The notes under the pieces are model-generated. The model had not been told where the DNA came from. It was given only the letters and a program-made list of their open reading frames with translations, and did not search any database. Positions 20,993 through 35,900 of a stretch of 64,000 bases of DNA are shown piece after piece (within the stretch, counting starts at the first letter, position 1; each line of letters begins with the position of its first letter). The stretch is taken from assembly GCA_963930655.1 (NCBI GenBank), contig OZ005613.1, positions 13,462,501-13,526,500 on the forward strand, given 5' to 3'. This DNA comes from Myrica gale (lineage: Eukaryota; Streptophyta; Magnoliopsida; Fagales; Myricaceae). Made by a program: the position numbers and the translations under genes.

Positions 20993-23900
20993 ATGAGTAT
21001 CTGGAACTACGTCGTTACGGCTCACAAGCCGACCAACGTGACCCACTCGTGCGTGGGCAATTTCACCAGTCCTCAGGAGCTCAACCTCATTGTAGCGTAA
21101 GCCCTTCTTTCTCTCAATCTCTCTCTGTTCATATTGAAGTGCTCCTCTCCGGCTCTTATTTGCCATTTTACGTATTCTTTAGGGTTTTTGTCTTCAATCT
21201 CATCAAGTAATTCATTTATTTGATACAAGCGAGTGCTTCAAGTTACGCTTTAGTTTTAGCTAAATGTGTTGCTTTTTAGGCTCCCTAAAGTGATCCTTAA
21301 AAGCATAAATTCTTGGTATTCTTTTTTTTTTTATAAGAATAAATTCTTGGTATTCTTTTTTCTTTTTTATAAGTATAAATTCTTGGTATTCTGAACGTCT
21401 GGATTGGCAAACCATGATGTAATGAGGTGAATTGAGAATGTCTTAAGATACATAAATAAATAAATGGCATGCTGACAATTCAAAAGTGTTTCAGGAAATG
21501 CACCCGAATCGAAATTCATTTGCTTACTCCTCAGGGCCTGCAGGTACACTGATTCCCTCACGGTTTCGTAATTATTTTACGTTTTCTTTCAGCAGCTCTT
21601 TTTGAGGTGTTAGAGGTTGTACGTGATTAGAACTTATTTTCTACTTTATCTGCATGTCCTTTTGGCTTTTGACAGAACAACTTGCACCAAGTTTAAAGAT
21701 AAAGACACATCATTAATCAATATTTCATTCTCTATACAGTCGTGTTATCCATCCATAGCTCGAAAGAGATGTTTTCTTGAATTTGTTTTCATTTTTCATT
21801 TTGCATTAACGATACTTAGGTTCATTGTCTCCCTTTTGGTGTTTAAAAATAAAGAGGCACAATAACAAAAAAAAGCAAGAGAAACAACCTTCAAATCTTG
21901 AGTTATTGAGTTTCTCTACAGAAAACTTTGGAACATTGCATAAAATGTCAACAGAGAGATCTTCCTCAGTGGCTACATATGTAATTGTTGACTTCAGCAC
22001 TCTTCAGTTTCTTGTTGTGCATAGAAACATTTGCAGAGCTTGTAAGTTATCTCTGAGCATAGGAATTTCATCCTATTTTCAATTGGTGACATATTGTTGC
22101 TTACTTAGTTGGTGGATTGTGGGAAAATGTGTGGATTTGTGTTTGCTTGTCGTTGAGCCTGGTTGTGGGGATAGTCCTATGGTCCAAGTGTTGAGGATCA
22201 TGCAGTGATGAAGCTTTTGGAGACCGAATTTTTTGAGTTTTTGAGCTTGACCATAGCCTTTTTTGTGTACTTAAATTTCCAAATGGCAATCTCCGAAAAT
22301 GGTCAAGTGAGAGGTTCCTTAATGAGTGAAAATTGGTTTTTTTCCCCTGGGTTTTAATTATGCCGTGTTTCTTTTCTATTCATTTATAGATTGAAGTGTG
22401 GGCTCTTTCTCTTGCCGGTGGTAAGCTAGTTGTTTAGTGATTTTCCTTGCACTAGATTTGGATTGCTTGGCTGTTGGGAAAAGCAAAAGCAGGAATAGAT
22501 TTCGTTTTGTAATATAAAACGGGAAAGTTGTTTTCCTTCGCTAATTGCAGAGAGGAATGATGGTGATGTGAAATTATTAGTGACATCCTGCTATGTCATT
22601 TGTTTAGAAATTACTCCTATGGTGGCTTTGCACTTTTTTCTTGACTATAAGAGGTTTTCAGCGTCACAAATAGAAGTACAGGGTAGGTTTGGTTTTATGG
22701 CCTGACAATGAGGGTAAAAGTTTACTTTTGCTATTCATGAGAGAGAGAGATGGCCAGACAGAAGTCTCCATTGGCAAATGAAGTGGTAGAAGTAGCATTA
22801 AACTAAATGTGAAAAGGTAGACACTTAAATTGTTGATTGGTAGCCTAGGAAAGTAAGAATAGTGCCCAGATGCATGTTGTACCATTTTTATATGATTATT
22901 ATGGGAACCGTAATGCACTTAAGCAACTTCCTAATTGCTTAAAAAAAAGTAGCTTCCCAACTGTCTCGAACCCATAACCTTTTCGCTTTGTTCTTCAGGC
23001 AGAGGATGTGCCGTTTGAGTTACTGGTCATTCTAAGAAAATTACCAGTCCTACCAGTATTTTGCATCCTTTAAGAGTTGAAGGCTACATATATATGTTAC
23101 ATGGACCTTAATGTTTGTGTAGAAGGGCTATATAGTTTTGTAAAGTCATTGTCCAATTTTAGTACCATTTCAGTAGGGTCTGAGCAGGATTGGCTTGGAT
23201 ACTCTCCTATGCTCCACTTTCTACATTAAGTCCTTGCTCTAAAGATTGAAGCCTCACATTTGCCCTTGATTTTAGTAGTGTAGCAATCAATGGCCCCTTA
23301 GTCTTGAAGTATACCTGCAGAAAACCAATTAACTATAAAAAACAGCTATATATTATGTACGTTGTTTTCTTCTTTACAAACCTTTGAACTTTTGATTTCA
23401 AAGATAGCAAAATACAAATACATAGCTAATCAAACCCAAAGCAGGCTGATAACTACTGATTTTGTGCTTCAAACAACAAATTATATGGTTTTTGTAGAGA
23501 GCTTTTCAATCTTATGGTTCTTCAACGAGTCTGGATTACTCAATTAAAGACTACTGATTTTGTGCTTCAAACAACAAATTATATGGTTTTTGTAGAGAGC
23601 TTTTCAATCTTATGGTTCTTCAACGAGTCTGGATTACTCAATTAAAGATCCTGGGCCACATGCTTGTTCCAATGAGCTCAATGGGATAAAATGTTCATCA
23701 TAAATTTACATCAAATAAAGTGAAAAGCCTGCTGATCTTTTGATAATGTTCTATTTGTAATCTTCATTCTGTCTCCAGACTGTGTCTGCTGTAATATTAT
23801 TTTCTTTGGAAATAAGTATTATGTCCTGGACCAGCTACAACTAAGATCTGGAAAATAGGCTTTATCGAAATTTCCTTGTGCAGCCTATGTTGGATGTGCC

Positions 23901-26900
23901 AATATACGGGAGAATTGCAACACTTGAACTTTTTCGCCCTCATGTAAGTATTGCTATTAATTTTTCCTTCCGAACCTACTCTATTTTTGCCTGCATTCAT
24001 ATCTCTTGTTTCGAACAGGGTGAAGCACAGGATTTTCTTTTTATTGCAACAGAAAGATACAAGTTCTGTGTTCTTCAGTGGGATGCTGAGACATCTGAGC
24101 TTATTACAAGGTTTGAGATTTGATTACTAAGTGATACTTTCTGTTTATTTTCTTGATTGATGGTTGGCATCTGATTCTTTTTCATTATGGCCAACATAAT
24201 TTTCACATCTTGTTTGTTTATGGGAGACAATACTGTCAGTGAGAAACTGTTGTGTAAAAAGTCTGTTATATCCTTATGTCTTTAGTTGCTATGTAGTGTA
24301 TGGGAGCAAAATAGTGAGTATATTGACTGGTTAGCATGGACTTTCCTATTCAAATGAGAGTAACTAGTTGGGTACATTTTTCATCTTAACTAAAGAGTTA
24401 TTGGAAATAGGCATATTTTGGGCATAAAACTCTGCATTTTAGGAATTATTATTGGGAAATTTATGTATTTGTAATTGGTTTGTGGGACACATTGGAATCT
24501 CTGTGGTTTTCATTCCCTTTTGGTGTTGGGAGATACCCTGCTGCCTTGAAATATTACTCTGGTGGACCCGTGGTTACTGATTTGAAAGACGTATATTACT
24601 ATATTTTTGCATACACATGTATTTTCAGTCTTCTTAAAAATTTGAGGGACAGTGTCTCCAGAAATTGTAAATTATTTTCTATGTTCACTGATCTATGTTG
24701 CCTGAATGTTGTGTGGTTTACAGATGTAAATGCTATATTTTTTCTTCTATCCAAGAGGGGGGGAGAAGGGGGGGGGGTGGAACTCGAGGTTTTACCCAAC
24801 TCAACCCTCTCACCCCAACCCAAAAGGAGGGGGGAAGAACTGTGTTTGAAATGTTGCAATGTTTCAAAGAACTTCTTCTAGTGCTCCCTCTTCCTTCCCT
24901 CCCTTCCACACTAAATTATACTTTCAGATAGGTTTTTGGTTTTATTTGACTGAAAATTACTACCATTACACGATAAACCATTAGTTCCTGTAAAATCCTT
25001 CCATCTTCTTGTAGTTGATGAAAACCTTTGTAGCTCTATGTAACCACCGTATTTTTTTTTTTTTATAAGTAAGACAATTTTATTAGAAAAAACGAAAACA
25101 GTATAAAGGGCCTATACCGAAGAAGCTTAGTACAAACAAGCAACACAACTAATAAAATCATTGAAATCAACAAAAATGCCCCCTAACACCGCATTAGCCC
25201 AACAGAACAAGGAAAGCAACATAAACCCTTGCAACTTCACCAAAGACAATCCCTCCAAAGACACCACCAAACATACGATGAAATCATTCTCCAAATAGCC
25301 TTAGCAATCGGGTTAGAAAGCCTTCTATTCCAACTCCATAGCACATCCACCACCTTCTCCAGCATCACCCAATGAACGTTCGTGATACTAAGAACATGAT
25401 TTCATAGCCTGCGCGCCAAAGAACAATGAAGGAGCACATGGTCAACCGACTCCCCATCACCACGGCAAAGAAAACACCAATCAGCAATGTAGACTCCTTT
25501 TCTTCGGAGATTATCGATCATGGGAATTCTCCCATGCATAGCCTCCCAAACAAAGAAAGACACCCTCAAAGGGCATCTCGACCTCCACACCCCTTTCCAA
25601 GGAAAAGACAAGCTATTCCTCCTAGCAATGAAATTATACATAGACTTGACCGAAAAAACACCATTCTTGGAGCCGGTGCAAGACACCTTATCATCCTCCC
25701 CCCTCCTTAACACCGCAGGTACAAGAGAGAAAAGAACCCAAAAAACTCCTCCACTTCCCAATCATTTGCAAATCTCACAAAGGGAACATTCCACACTACA
25801 TTGCCATCCCTTCCCACCAAACACTCCGCCACCGTGGCCTCCTTGCACCTAGACAAAGAAAACACAACCGGGAAAGCCAAAGACAAGGGTTTATCACCAC
25901 ACCACCACTCATGCCAAAAGCTAATCCTCAAACCACTGCCCACAAAAAATTATATGCTTGCTAAAAACATTCCAACCCTTGCTAATGAATCGCCAAAGGC
26001 TAACACCATAGGACTCCCTGCTTGGGCATGTTCTCCTCTCGCCCGCTGTGCACCCATATTTTGTAGCAATGACAACCCTCCAAAGCCTATCTCTCTCATG
26101 AGCAAAACGCTACAACCACTTGCACAATAGGGCCCTATTGAACAATAGGGCCCTATTGAACAACGTAATACTTTGCAGCCCCAAACCCCCATTCGAAAAT
26201 GGAGAACACACCAACTCCCACTTCACAAGATGATATTTGTGCACAACCTCATCACTACCCCAAAGGAAGTCCCTCTGAATCTTCTCCAACCTATTAGTGA
26301 CCGCAACCGGGATAGGAAACAAGGAAAGGAAATAGGTGGGAAGGCATGAGAGAGTAGACTTAATAAGAGTAAGCCTACCACCTTTAGAGAGATACATACG
26401 CTTCCAACACGCCAACCTTCTCTCCATCCGCTCAAGGATCTCATCCCGAATATGAACTCTTAAAACTAGCTCCCAACATAAGCCCAAGATATGACATCGG
26501 CAAGGAGGACACTCTACACTCCAAAATACTCGTCAAATCTTCAACAATATCAACAACACCAATAGGAATATCCTTGGACTTAGAAAAATTGATTCCAAGA
26601 CCCGAGACCGCCTCAAAGCACAAAAGGAGGCATTTACGACTCCGAAAATGGCTCACCTCCGCCCCACACAACACCAAGGTATCATAAGCAAATAGCAAGT
26701 GAGAAATGCACACACTCCCCCCTCCTATCGCAAAATCCTCTAAACCACCGTGCTCAACCACTTTCTCCATCATGCGACTAAATGTTTCCATAACTATCAC
26801 AAAAGGAAGAGGAGAAAGGGGGTCCTTTTGCCGTAAACCACGCGAGCTACTGAAAAAATCTTTCGGGCAACCATTAACAATCACTGAAAACTTCTCCGTC

Positions 26901-29900
26901 AAGATGCAAAACGAGATCCAACTACACCATTTTGCACCGAAGCCGCATCTTCGAAGAAGGTATAATAAAAACTTCTAATTCACATGATCATAGGCCTTCT
27001 GAACATCCAACTTACAAAGCATACCCGGCACCCCCGACCTCAACCTGGAATCAATGCACTCATTGGCAATAAGCACCGAGTCCAGAATTTGTTTTCCCCT
27101 AACAAAAGCATTTTGAGAAGGAGAAATAATCTTCTCTAACAAGGACTTCAACCTATTAGCCAACACCTTGGCTAAAATCTTATAGATACTCCCCACAAGA
27201 CTTATGGGGTGAAAATCTTTGAGCTCTACTGCCCTCGGCTTCTTAGGAATAAGGACAATGTAAGAGGAGCTCAAGCTCCGAAGAAACTTTTCATCTCTCG
27301 CAAACTCATTAAAAATCAACATCACATCATTCTTAACAATGTCCCAACAAGCTTGAAAAAAGGCTAAGGAGAAGTCATCTGGGCTCGAAGCCTTGTCACC
27401 ATTGAGACTGCGCACCACCTCAGGCTCCTCCTCCACATCAAAAGACCTTTCGATCCACTCTGCATCTTCCCACGAAATACTATCAAACTCAAGACCATCC
27501 ACAGAGGGACACCACTCAAAGGGCTCCACATATAGAGAGGAAAAATAATCAACAATCTCTTCAGCAATCCCCAATGGATCCTCCACCACTTCCCCCTCCA
27601 CTTCCAAACTAGAAATCAAATTCGCTTTCCTATTAGAGTTAGCTATACAATGAAAGAACGTAGTACATCGATCACCCTCCTTAAGCCACAGAGCCCGAGA
27701 CTTTGGCCTCCTGCTAACCTCTTCCAAAATAATCATATTGTTCAACTCCCTAGCGACCTCCAACCTCCTATCCTTACCCTCCTCATCGAGGTTACGCCCC
27801 CCATTCAAAGCATCAAGAGACGCAAGCTCGCTCAAAAGAGCCATTTTCGGATACCAAAAACTTCCCGATTCCACACCACAAGTTTTTGTTTCAGCACCTT
27901 TAACTTTGAGTGAAGCACAAAGCTCGGTGAGCCCCAAAAGTCAAAACCAAGCCACCACTCCTTGACCAAGTCCACAAACCCATCTACTCTAAGCCACATA
28001 TTTTCAAAGCGGAACGTCTTCTTACTACCTCCAAACCTACCACTTTCCAACAAAATCGGAAAGTGATCCGAAAACAAACGGGTACATCGACTCCCAATCC
28101 GAACTAACAAGGAAACGATCAAGCCTCGACCAAGACTGAGAAGATCTACCATTAGACGAAGTGAACAAACCACCAGCCAACTCAAGGTCCAACAACCCAA
28201 GATCGGACACAAACTCCGAAAAATCCACCGTGGCACTCCTCGAACCCCCGCCACCCGATCACTCACTAGGAAATCGAGTCACATTGAAACCCCCCCAATA
28301 CACCATGGTAAATTCCACCAACTATGAATCCCCACCAACTCATCCCACAATATCCTCCTACTACAATCGTCATTTGGGCCATAAACTCCTGAAAAGATCC
28401 ACTTGATACCATCCTCCACATTTCTAAAAATCATCGAAACAGAAAAAGACCCAACGCAGGACTCAATCAACTCCAAAGTATGGGAATCCCAAAGACACAA
28501 TACCACCCGACGCACCCTCAGCTTCAAGACCACCATTTAACATGAGGCCCATCCCACAACCGTCTCACCATGACACGAGACACCTCCGCGACCTTAGTTT
28601 CCTGAAGAAAAAACTAAATCCTCCTTCCACCCTCTTAATAGATTCCCCAGACTTTTACATTTTTCTCTATCATTCAATCTCTCACATTCCAGCTAATAAT
28701 TTTTGGCTTCATAAAGAATTAACTAAAGTCCTCCTCACCTTCCTACTCCTAGAGCTAGATGCACTCCCATCATAATTCACAGAACACGAAAGATTTTAAT
28801 TCTCTAAGCAATTTACCACCTGACCCACCCGACGTCTTACTGCTCATCCCCCCTCTCCATCTCCAAGGCAGCAAAGAGTTTCATAAGGTCAACTTCATAC
28901 CCATTACAAGACACCCCTACCAGGTGCCTAAATGACGACACCATCTCTAAAACCCACATCAATGGAACCAATGACCCCACACCAGCTACCCTTTCCGCCC
29001 CCGGATGCACAATCCGAAGTGGCTCTGCACAAGCCTCGACACCCTCTTCCTCGAAAAGCACCAACTCCCCCCAGAACCAACCTCGAAAGATTGTTGAAGT
29101 AGAAGAGCCTCTGACATACTCCTGCAGGTAATCCACCCCCAAATCTGAAATACAAACCACCGATAGTCCCACATCCTTCTCTGCACAAGACGACTGGGTC
29201 ACGCCTGAAGCTGCTAGGGCCTCGCCACTCATAGAACCTCCCTCCGATGTGAATCCAGGCAGCCGAACCACTTGGCCAGAAGAGACATCACACGCGGAAG
29301 ATTCCTCTCTGACCTGCGTCGATCCAACGTGTCCAGGACTCAGGTTAGCCACTCATGATTGTTGGAGACGGCCACTGCAATCGCCGGAGACGAAACACCC
29401 ACATCCGAGCCCCCCATGTCTCCATCGGCAAGGATCTGATTGACGACGCCCAGGCCAGGGCGAGGAAGGCTCCTCGACGATGTCCTCATCGTGTTGGATA
29501 AACAGCCCGGTCTCAACTAAGGAGGTACTCGACCCACAACCCACCTCGGATAAGCCCACCCCAGATTGCTCCAGACCAAGGCCCGAACACAATCCATTCG
29601 ACCCACCCAAGGAGGCAGCATCTCGCTGGGCCTCCTCAACAGCAACACGCTGGGCGTCCAGCTTAAGACCACAGACCAAGCAATTTAAATTTAGTATGGG
29701 CTCAAACTTGGGCTCCGAAATCCCCTTCTTATTTTTTACCAGCCCAATAACCCAATCCTACTCAGCTTTTAACTTCATTAAATGTTGCAATAGTTCTATC
29801 TCAGAATCAGCCACCAACGCAGATTGCCCATCCAAATGATTATCGTGGGAAATCACAATTTCATTATCGGGCTTTGCATACGGTGCTATGGCAAAACCAA

Positions 29901-32900
29901 CCGACTTCTGCTTTTGCCTGCTACTCATGTCAACCTGAGAACTGCGAAGCTCTCCCTTCCCCTCCGCCTTCTTCTCCGACAAGCCAGACTTCGACATTTC
30001 TGCAAAGGACAAACCTTTCCTAATCGGAGTAGCCACAGACCCCATTCTCTTGCGCTTGAGCTCACCTATGACCGAAATAATCTCTTCACATGCCATAGCA
30101 AAGGACTGCCACCCAGCACTCAACTTCCCCTCCGGAACCATCACAGCCCCACGTCGGCGTCTCCCCAAATTCAGCAAGAGCAATGAAGCTACCGCTCCTA
30201 TTCGAACATAACTGGGCTAAAAAAACACGCGAGGACTCGTTGAATTTCTCCAAAAAATCTCTAGTCCTTTGTCTGCACCAGTTTTCCAAACAGGTTTGCC
30301 AACCAGACCACCCCATATCTTCCAAAGCGAATGACACTCTGAGATTTCCTATTCTGTTCGGTTAACGTGACAATGCGAAACGAACTCACTGAGAACTGAA
30401 ACGACTTAGCTTCAATCACCAAGCCACGAAAGAACGCCATAAAAAACACTACTGAGGACACAACTCACCAAACAACCGAGAACAGAGGAAACAAAGCTAA
30501 CGATGACACCGAAAGAGACAAAGGTCGATTGCAACAAGAATACCATCATTTTCCTTTTAAGTTCTTTCAGCCATATGAGAATGGCCCAACTTTGTCAAAG
30601 CACGCTCCACTTCTTCAGGCTGAAAGACCTCCGAAGTGCTAAAGCAATGCATTTGCACTAGCACTTCATTTCAGCAGCATGTGACTGGAAATTTTAAAAA
30701 GTAGTTCCTACTCGTAACCACCGTATTTTAATGATGGATCTATTTACCTTTTGCACTGACAAAGACTTTATGCCTGCCATATAGATCAATGGGGGATGTT
30801 TCAGATCGTATTGGTCGTCCTACAGACAATGGGCAGGTATCCGTTTGTTTCTAGATTCGTTTCAATCTTTTCATGAGTTCTTTTGCTGGTTGTAAGTGTA
30901 TCTTAAAACATTGCTTTTCCCTGACGTGGGCATCGTGAACACATTCTAATGTTACTGAAAATTTTGGCTATTTTCATTGCATTGAACATTTCTCTTGTTA
31001 TTATTCTTTTTCTCTTTATTCAGATTGGCATAATTGATCCAAATTGCAGACTGATTGGACTCCATTTATACGATGGATTGTTCAAGGTATTTGATAGAAT
31101 TCTTCTGCAAGCCTATACCTTTTTTCTTTATCTCATCTCGAACAAAGTGGCAATCAACTTGCAGATGTGTTTACAAAGTCTTTTGGTCAAAATCAATTAG
31201 AGTTTATTTGTTCCAAGCTGGGTATATTATATATATGCTCAAGCTTGAGGATTATTGTTAGGGGAAGAATTACGATATTGTAGAAATAGCTACATGTAAT
31301 AAGTGCAAGGTGAAATGAATCTTGGTGTATATAATGGTATGACTAAGATAGAGGAATAATCTTCTTCTCTCCTTTGCTCTAATCTCTACTTCTATCACCT
31401 TATAGGAGAAATCTTGCCTTCGCTGTTACATGAAAATTAATTACGTGACCAGAAGAGTTTGTTGTTTTCTCAGGTCATTCCTTTTGATAACAAAGGGCAG
31501 CTTAAAGAAGCATTTAACATTAGGTATGCTTTTATTTGAAAGTTTGTTTTACAAGGATTTGAAGCAAACAGCGTTGAATATATAGCTGCTGACAGTAATG
31601 AACTTTCGTACATTCTCATGCACGTTGTTGTTGCTTTTTAAAGATTTATTGCTGCCAGTGATATAAAAGCCCCTTCTGTTTCTGTTTCTAGCATTAGTTT
31701 GCTTAAATAAAATAATTTCTTTCATTACATCTTCTGACTTTGAGTGTTTTCAGGCTTGAGGAACTTCAAGTTTTGGATATCAAGTTTCTTTATGGATGTT
31801 CAAAACCCACCATTGTTGTTCTCTACCAGGTTCTCTGTTGTTTCTTCTTCCATCAATATATTCATTAGACGCTATATGTCATTCACTGTAGTTATTTGAT
31901 AAACATTTCTTGAATCATAAGTATTGCTAGCTTTCTATTCCATCATATATGGGAACTTCTCTAGTAGAAAAGAATGTGCCGTGTGGTTGGATAGAGTGTA
32001 TGCCAAGTAGTTCGCTATGTTTTGCGCACAGAAACAGAATGTCCTAAGGATGTCTGGCAATGTTGTTTTTTTCTTTTCTTGTCTTTTAGCACTGGTTTGG
32101 GTTTCTCTGTTCTTTTCTTCTTGGTTGGGAGAGAGGGGACGTTCCCATTGGGTTCACAGCAGGAGGTGGACCCACCCCTCTCTTTCTCTCCTCTCTGCTC
32201 CATTCTCCTTGATCTGCAGCAAGTCACTTGGGCTTACGGGCTACACAGGAAGTTGACCTCTATTTTTTTCAATCACGCTGTCCAGATAAAATTAGAAAAT
32301 TACCAACTAGTCTAGGTAGCACGCATGGCACATTCTTACTAAAGGAGATTTCTATTACAGCATATTTATTCGTGGATATACGCATATGCTCATGGAGCTC
32401 CTGCATTATGGAAATTAAGGATATGTGTGTTAAGTGTTTTAGAAATCGTTTCTTGGTCTCAAACTAAAAATTTTCATCCAAGCATAATGTTTTAAAACTA
32501 AAATCAGTTTCAATCTCCTAGAAAAATGTCCATCTAATCATTGACCGTGGTTACTGTGACAAAAGAACACAAAAACTGGTGCAACTTTAATGAAAACCCA
32601 TAAAAAGGCTAATCTCACTAGAATTTTCCTTCCAAACACACACTATTACTTTCACAATCTCCAAGGGATTAGATTTCAAAAAATTCTCTTTCTCAATTTT
32701 TTAGGGGCCCCACCCCTTTCACAAACAGCAAAAAAAAAAAAAACGTATGTCAAACCCTAGGCATCTGACAGGAATGGTCCCTGCAGAATTGTAACATGTA
32801 ACAACTCTTTCACATAAATGTCTCTGGTACAAGCTTAGAGAGTTGTGTGCTCTTTTGTAACTTGTCAGGTTGATATTTGTTCTCTTTTTTGGTCCTTGTG

Positions 32901-35900
32901 GACTATCTGTGGATTACACATGGATCTTGGATAGCATGGTGTAATTGGTTTATCTGTAGCAAGTGTGACTGCAGCAAGCTTAGTAAATTACATGGCTGCA
33001 ATTTCTGATTTTTGCAGGATAACAAAGATGCTCGGCATGTGAAAACATATGAAGTTGCTCTTAAGGATAAAGATTTTGTCGAGGGTCCCTGGTCGCAGAA
33101 CAATCTTGACAATGGGGCTGATTTGCTCATACCAGTACCTCCACCTCTTTGTGGTGTCATTATTATCGGAGAAGAAACAATTGTCTACTGCAGTGCCAAT
33201 GCATTTAAAGTAATCCCAATCAGACCGGTAGGATACAGGGTGCTTCTGTAAAAAAAAATTAGGCTTTATTATTGAAATTCTAATAGATCTCCTCACTGAA
33301 ATTGCTCATCGATATACTATGTTTCTTGCTCATTATATTGGTGTGCACTTTAAGTCCATCACGAGAGCCTATGGAAGAGTTGATGCTGACGGTTCTAGGT
33401 ATTTACTTGGTGATCATGCTGGGCTTCTTCACCTACTTGTTATAACGCATGAGAAAGAGAAGTATGTTTTTCTATCTTGTGTCTCTGATTGAATATTATA
33501 CTCCGACAACATTTATTTAATTACACAAATGAAAAGAAAAGCGTAGTTTGCACTTGTTGATTTTATGTCATCACTGTGACCTTCTGAATGTACCATTTAC
33601 ATTTTGTAGGGTTACCGGACTCAAAATTGAGCTCTTGGGCGAAACTTCAATTGCATCTACTATATCATATCTTGATAATGCTTTTGTATATATTGGGTCA
33701 AGTTATGGAGATTCACAGGTGTGGTATTGCATTTCTGCTTCATATCATAGGTGTGTTTTAGGAGAAACTGCATCAGAAGTTGAGCTGGCTTTAATTGTCT
33801 TTCCTTTCTAGGTGTTATTTCCTATCTTTCTTCCAAGGCTTGTAATCTTTACTAGAGATTGGTATTACAAAGGCACGTTACATACGTAGTGAATAGCTGA
33901 AACACCTCAGATGAGCAGAAAGTAGAATGAAGAATAGGAATGATTAGAAGTTATATGTATTGCAAGTGTTGAGATTGACACTAATGAAAGAGGCTCTGGA
34001 GATTTAGAGATTGTCGCCTGTTCATAGTTTCCCACTCAAGCAATTGAGGGTGGCAAATAACAAAAAATTATATCTACGAATTTTCCCTCGTAAGAAAAAT
34101 CATTATGTTAACACTCTTTTAAAAAGAATTCTAAAAATGCCAAACAGAGTTTTGTATGGAGGCTTTTGCGACCTTTTTGGGTACATTTTCGTGCAACTCT
34201 GCTTTGGCTTATGCTGACTTTAAGTCGTATAAATTTGGAGTATGCTATTTTAAGTGAAAGCTATACATCTTTTCAATATCTTAGGATATATATTTGGATT
34301 ATGCTATTTTAAGTGAATTTGTTTCGCTTAATTAAATGTTTTGAGATAACCTCCTTATTTGATATTAACACTCCATTATGGTGGCTACACAGCTTGTGAA
34401 GTTAAATATTCAGCCTGATCCAAAAGGTTCATATGTGGAAGTACTGGAAAGATATGTCAATTTGGGGCCAATTGTTGACTTTTGTGTTGTGGACCTAGAG
34501 AGGCAAGGCCAAGGTCAGGTTGTAACTTGCTCTGGAGCTTATAAAGATGGTTCTCTTCGGATTGTTAGAAATGGGATTGGAATTAATGAACAGGTATTGC
34601 TTAGTGGTTCACTACTTGTCAAAATTCCCTGTGACCATTTCTATAAGACTAATTGGTTGGTCTTTATATATGAATTGAGTAGGCATCAGTAGAACTTCAA
34701 GGTATCAAGGGAATGTGGTCATTAAGATCTTCTACCGATGATCCATTTGATACATTCCTTGTTGTGAGCTTTATCAGTGAGACACGAATTTTGGCAATGA
34801 ATCTTGAGGATGAGTTGGAAGAAACGGAGATAGAGGGCTTCTGCTCTCAAGTGCAGACTTTGTTTTGCCATGATGCTGTATACAACCAACTTGTACAAGT
34901 GTGTTTTTCTAACCATTCCTTTTTATCTATCTTTTTCTTCCTCCTGTGATCTAAAATTTTAGAATTGTTTTTGAAGAATTGCACTATACTAGACTAATGA
35001 TCGTTTCTTGTAAATTTTAATCTCCTAAGGCACTTGCTTTAGACCTTTTATTCCATCGTGTCATGGATGGATGGGAGTAATCATTTCCACTGGTCACAAT
35101 ACTAATGTCTTGCATTACAGATCTTTCGAAGTACTTGTTGTGTATAAGATATGTATTTCAGCTAAAACATCAGTCAATGTAATTATTTTCAGGGCTTTTG
35201 TGGAGTTGAATGGCTATATACCTCTCCCATCTTTTGTCTGAGTTAATACATCCAGACAAGCTTCTGCAGATTATGTTTAGCAGAACAAAACTCACATTAC
35301 TTCTTTATTTTCTGATATTGTTCTCAATAATGTAGTTTGTTGATGAAAATTATTCCAATTTCATGTATGTTTCCTGAAGATTTTGCATGCTAAATCTTTT
35401 GATGGTTTCTTTTTAATCAGTTTCCCTTGTGCTGTCCATTGAAAAGACATATTGGTTGACGTGGTTCTTTTCTTTTCTTTTCTTCTTCTAATCAAATCGA
35501 AACATTGTAATTATTTGCAGCAAGAAAACAGTTTATGCCCCGTGTTTGCCAACTTTTACTATTTGCAATTTAAATGCTCCCGCTTGCTGGATTCGATTGA
35601 ATTATGTGCCACTGAATATAAAGCAAGACGAGCAATAGCTCTCAATGGTAGAAGTGCAAATTTCCTTTGAGATTTTGTAGTGTGGAATCTTAACCACCTC
35701 CCCCTGTCCCCCCCCCCCTTCTTTCCTCTTAAAGAAGAAGGGAGAAGAAAGAACCCAAAAAAAGTTAGTTATCTGCAACAATATTGTCCCATGTGAACTG
35801 TTCCGAAAGAACCTGGGGTTCTCGATGTTGAACATGCCTTGAAGATCAGTTTCTGTTAGTTCCCAGCTTTGTTGTCCAAACAATGCATTCTCTGCTTTGA

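Larger units (their letters stand above)
25056..30713 (-). mobile_element. Near-full-length L1-type LINE inserted antisense in DDB1 intron 4
   Basis: A 5.66-kb non-LTR retrotransposon in the opposite orientation to DDB1. It is flanked by a 16-bp direct repeat, GTAACCACCGTATTTT, at 25040-25055 and 30714-30729. The T run at 25052-25064 on the plus strand is its poly(A) tail. Reading the minus strand it has about 250 bp of leader, ORF1, then ORF2 with endonuclease, reverse transcriptase and zf-RVT domains. Stops and frameshifts show it is no longer active. Its 3' end (CTTACTTATAAAA on its own strand) matches the LINE at 54135-57357, so both belong to one family. Confidence 0.9.

Noticed and set aside
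24480..24881. 133-codon open frame in DDB1 intron 4
   Set aside because: It includes a poly-G run and simple sequence, lies wholly within an intron, and resembles no protein family.
25426..30186. Several plus-strand open frames of 90-120 codons across DDB1 intron 4
   Set aside because: All lie opposite the minus-strand LINE ORFs, which have recognisable domains.
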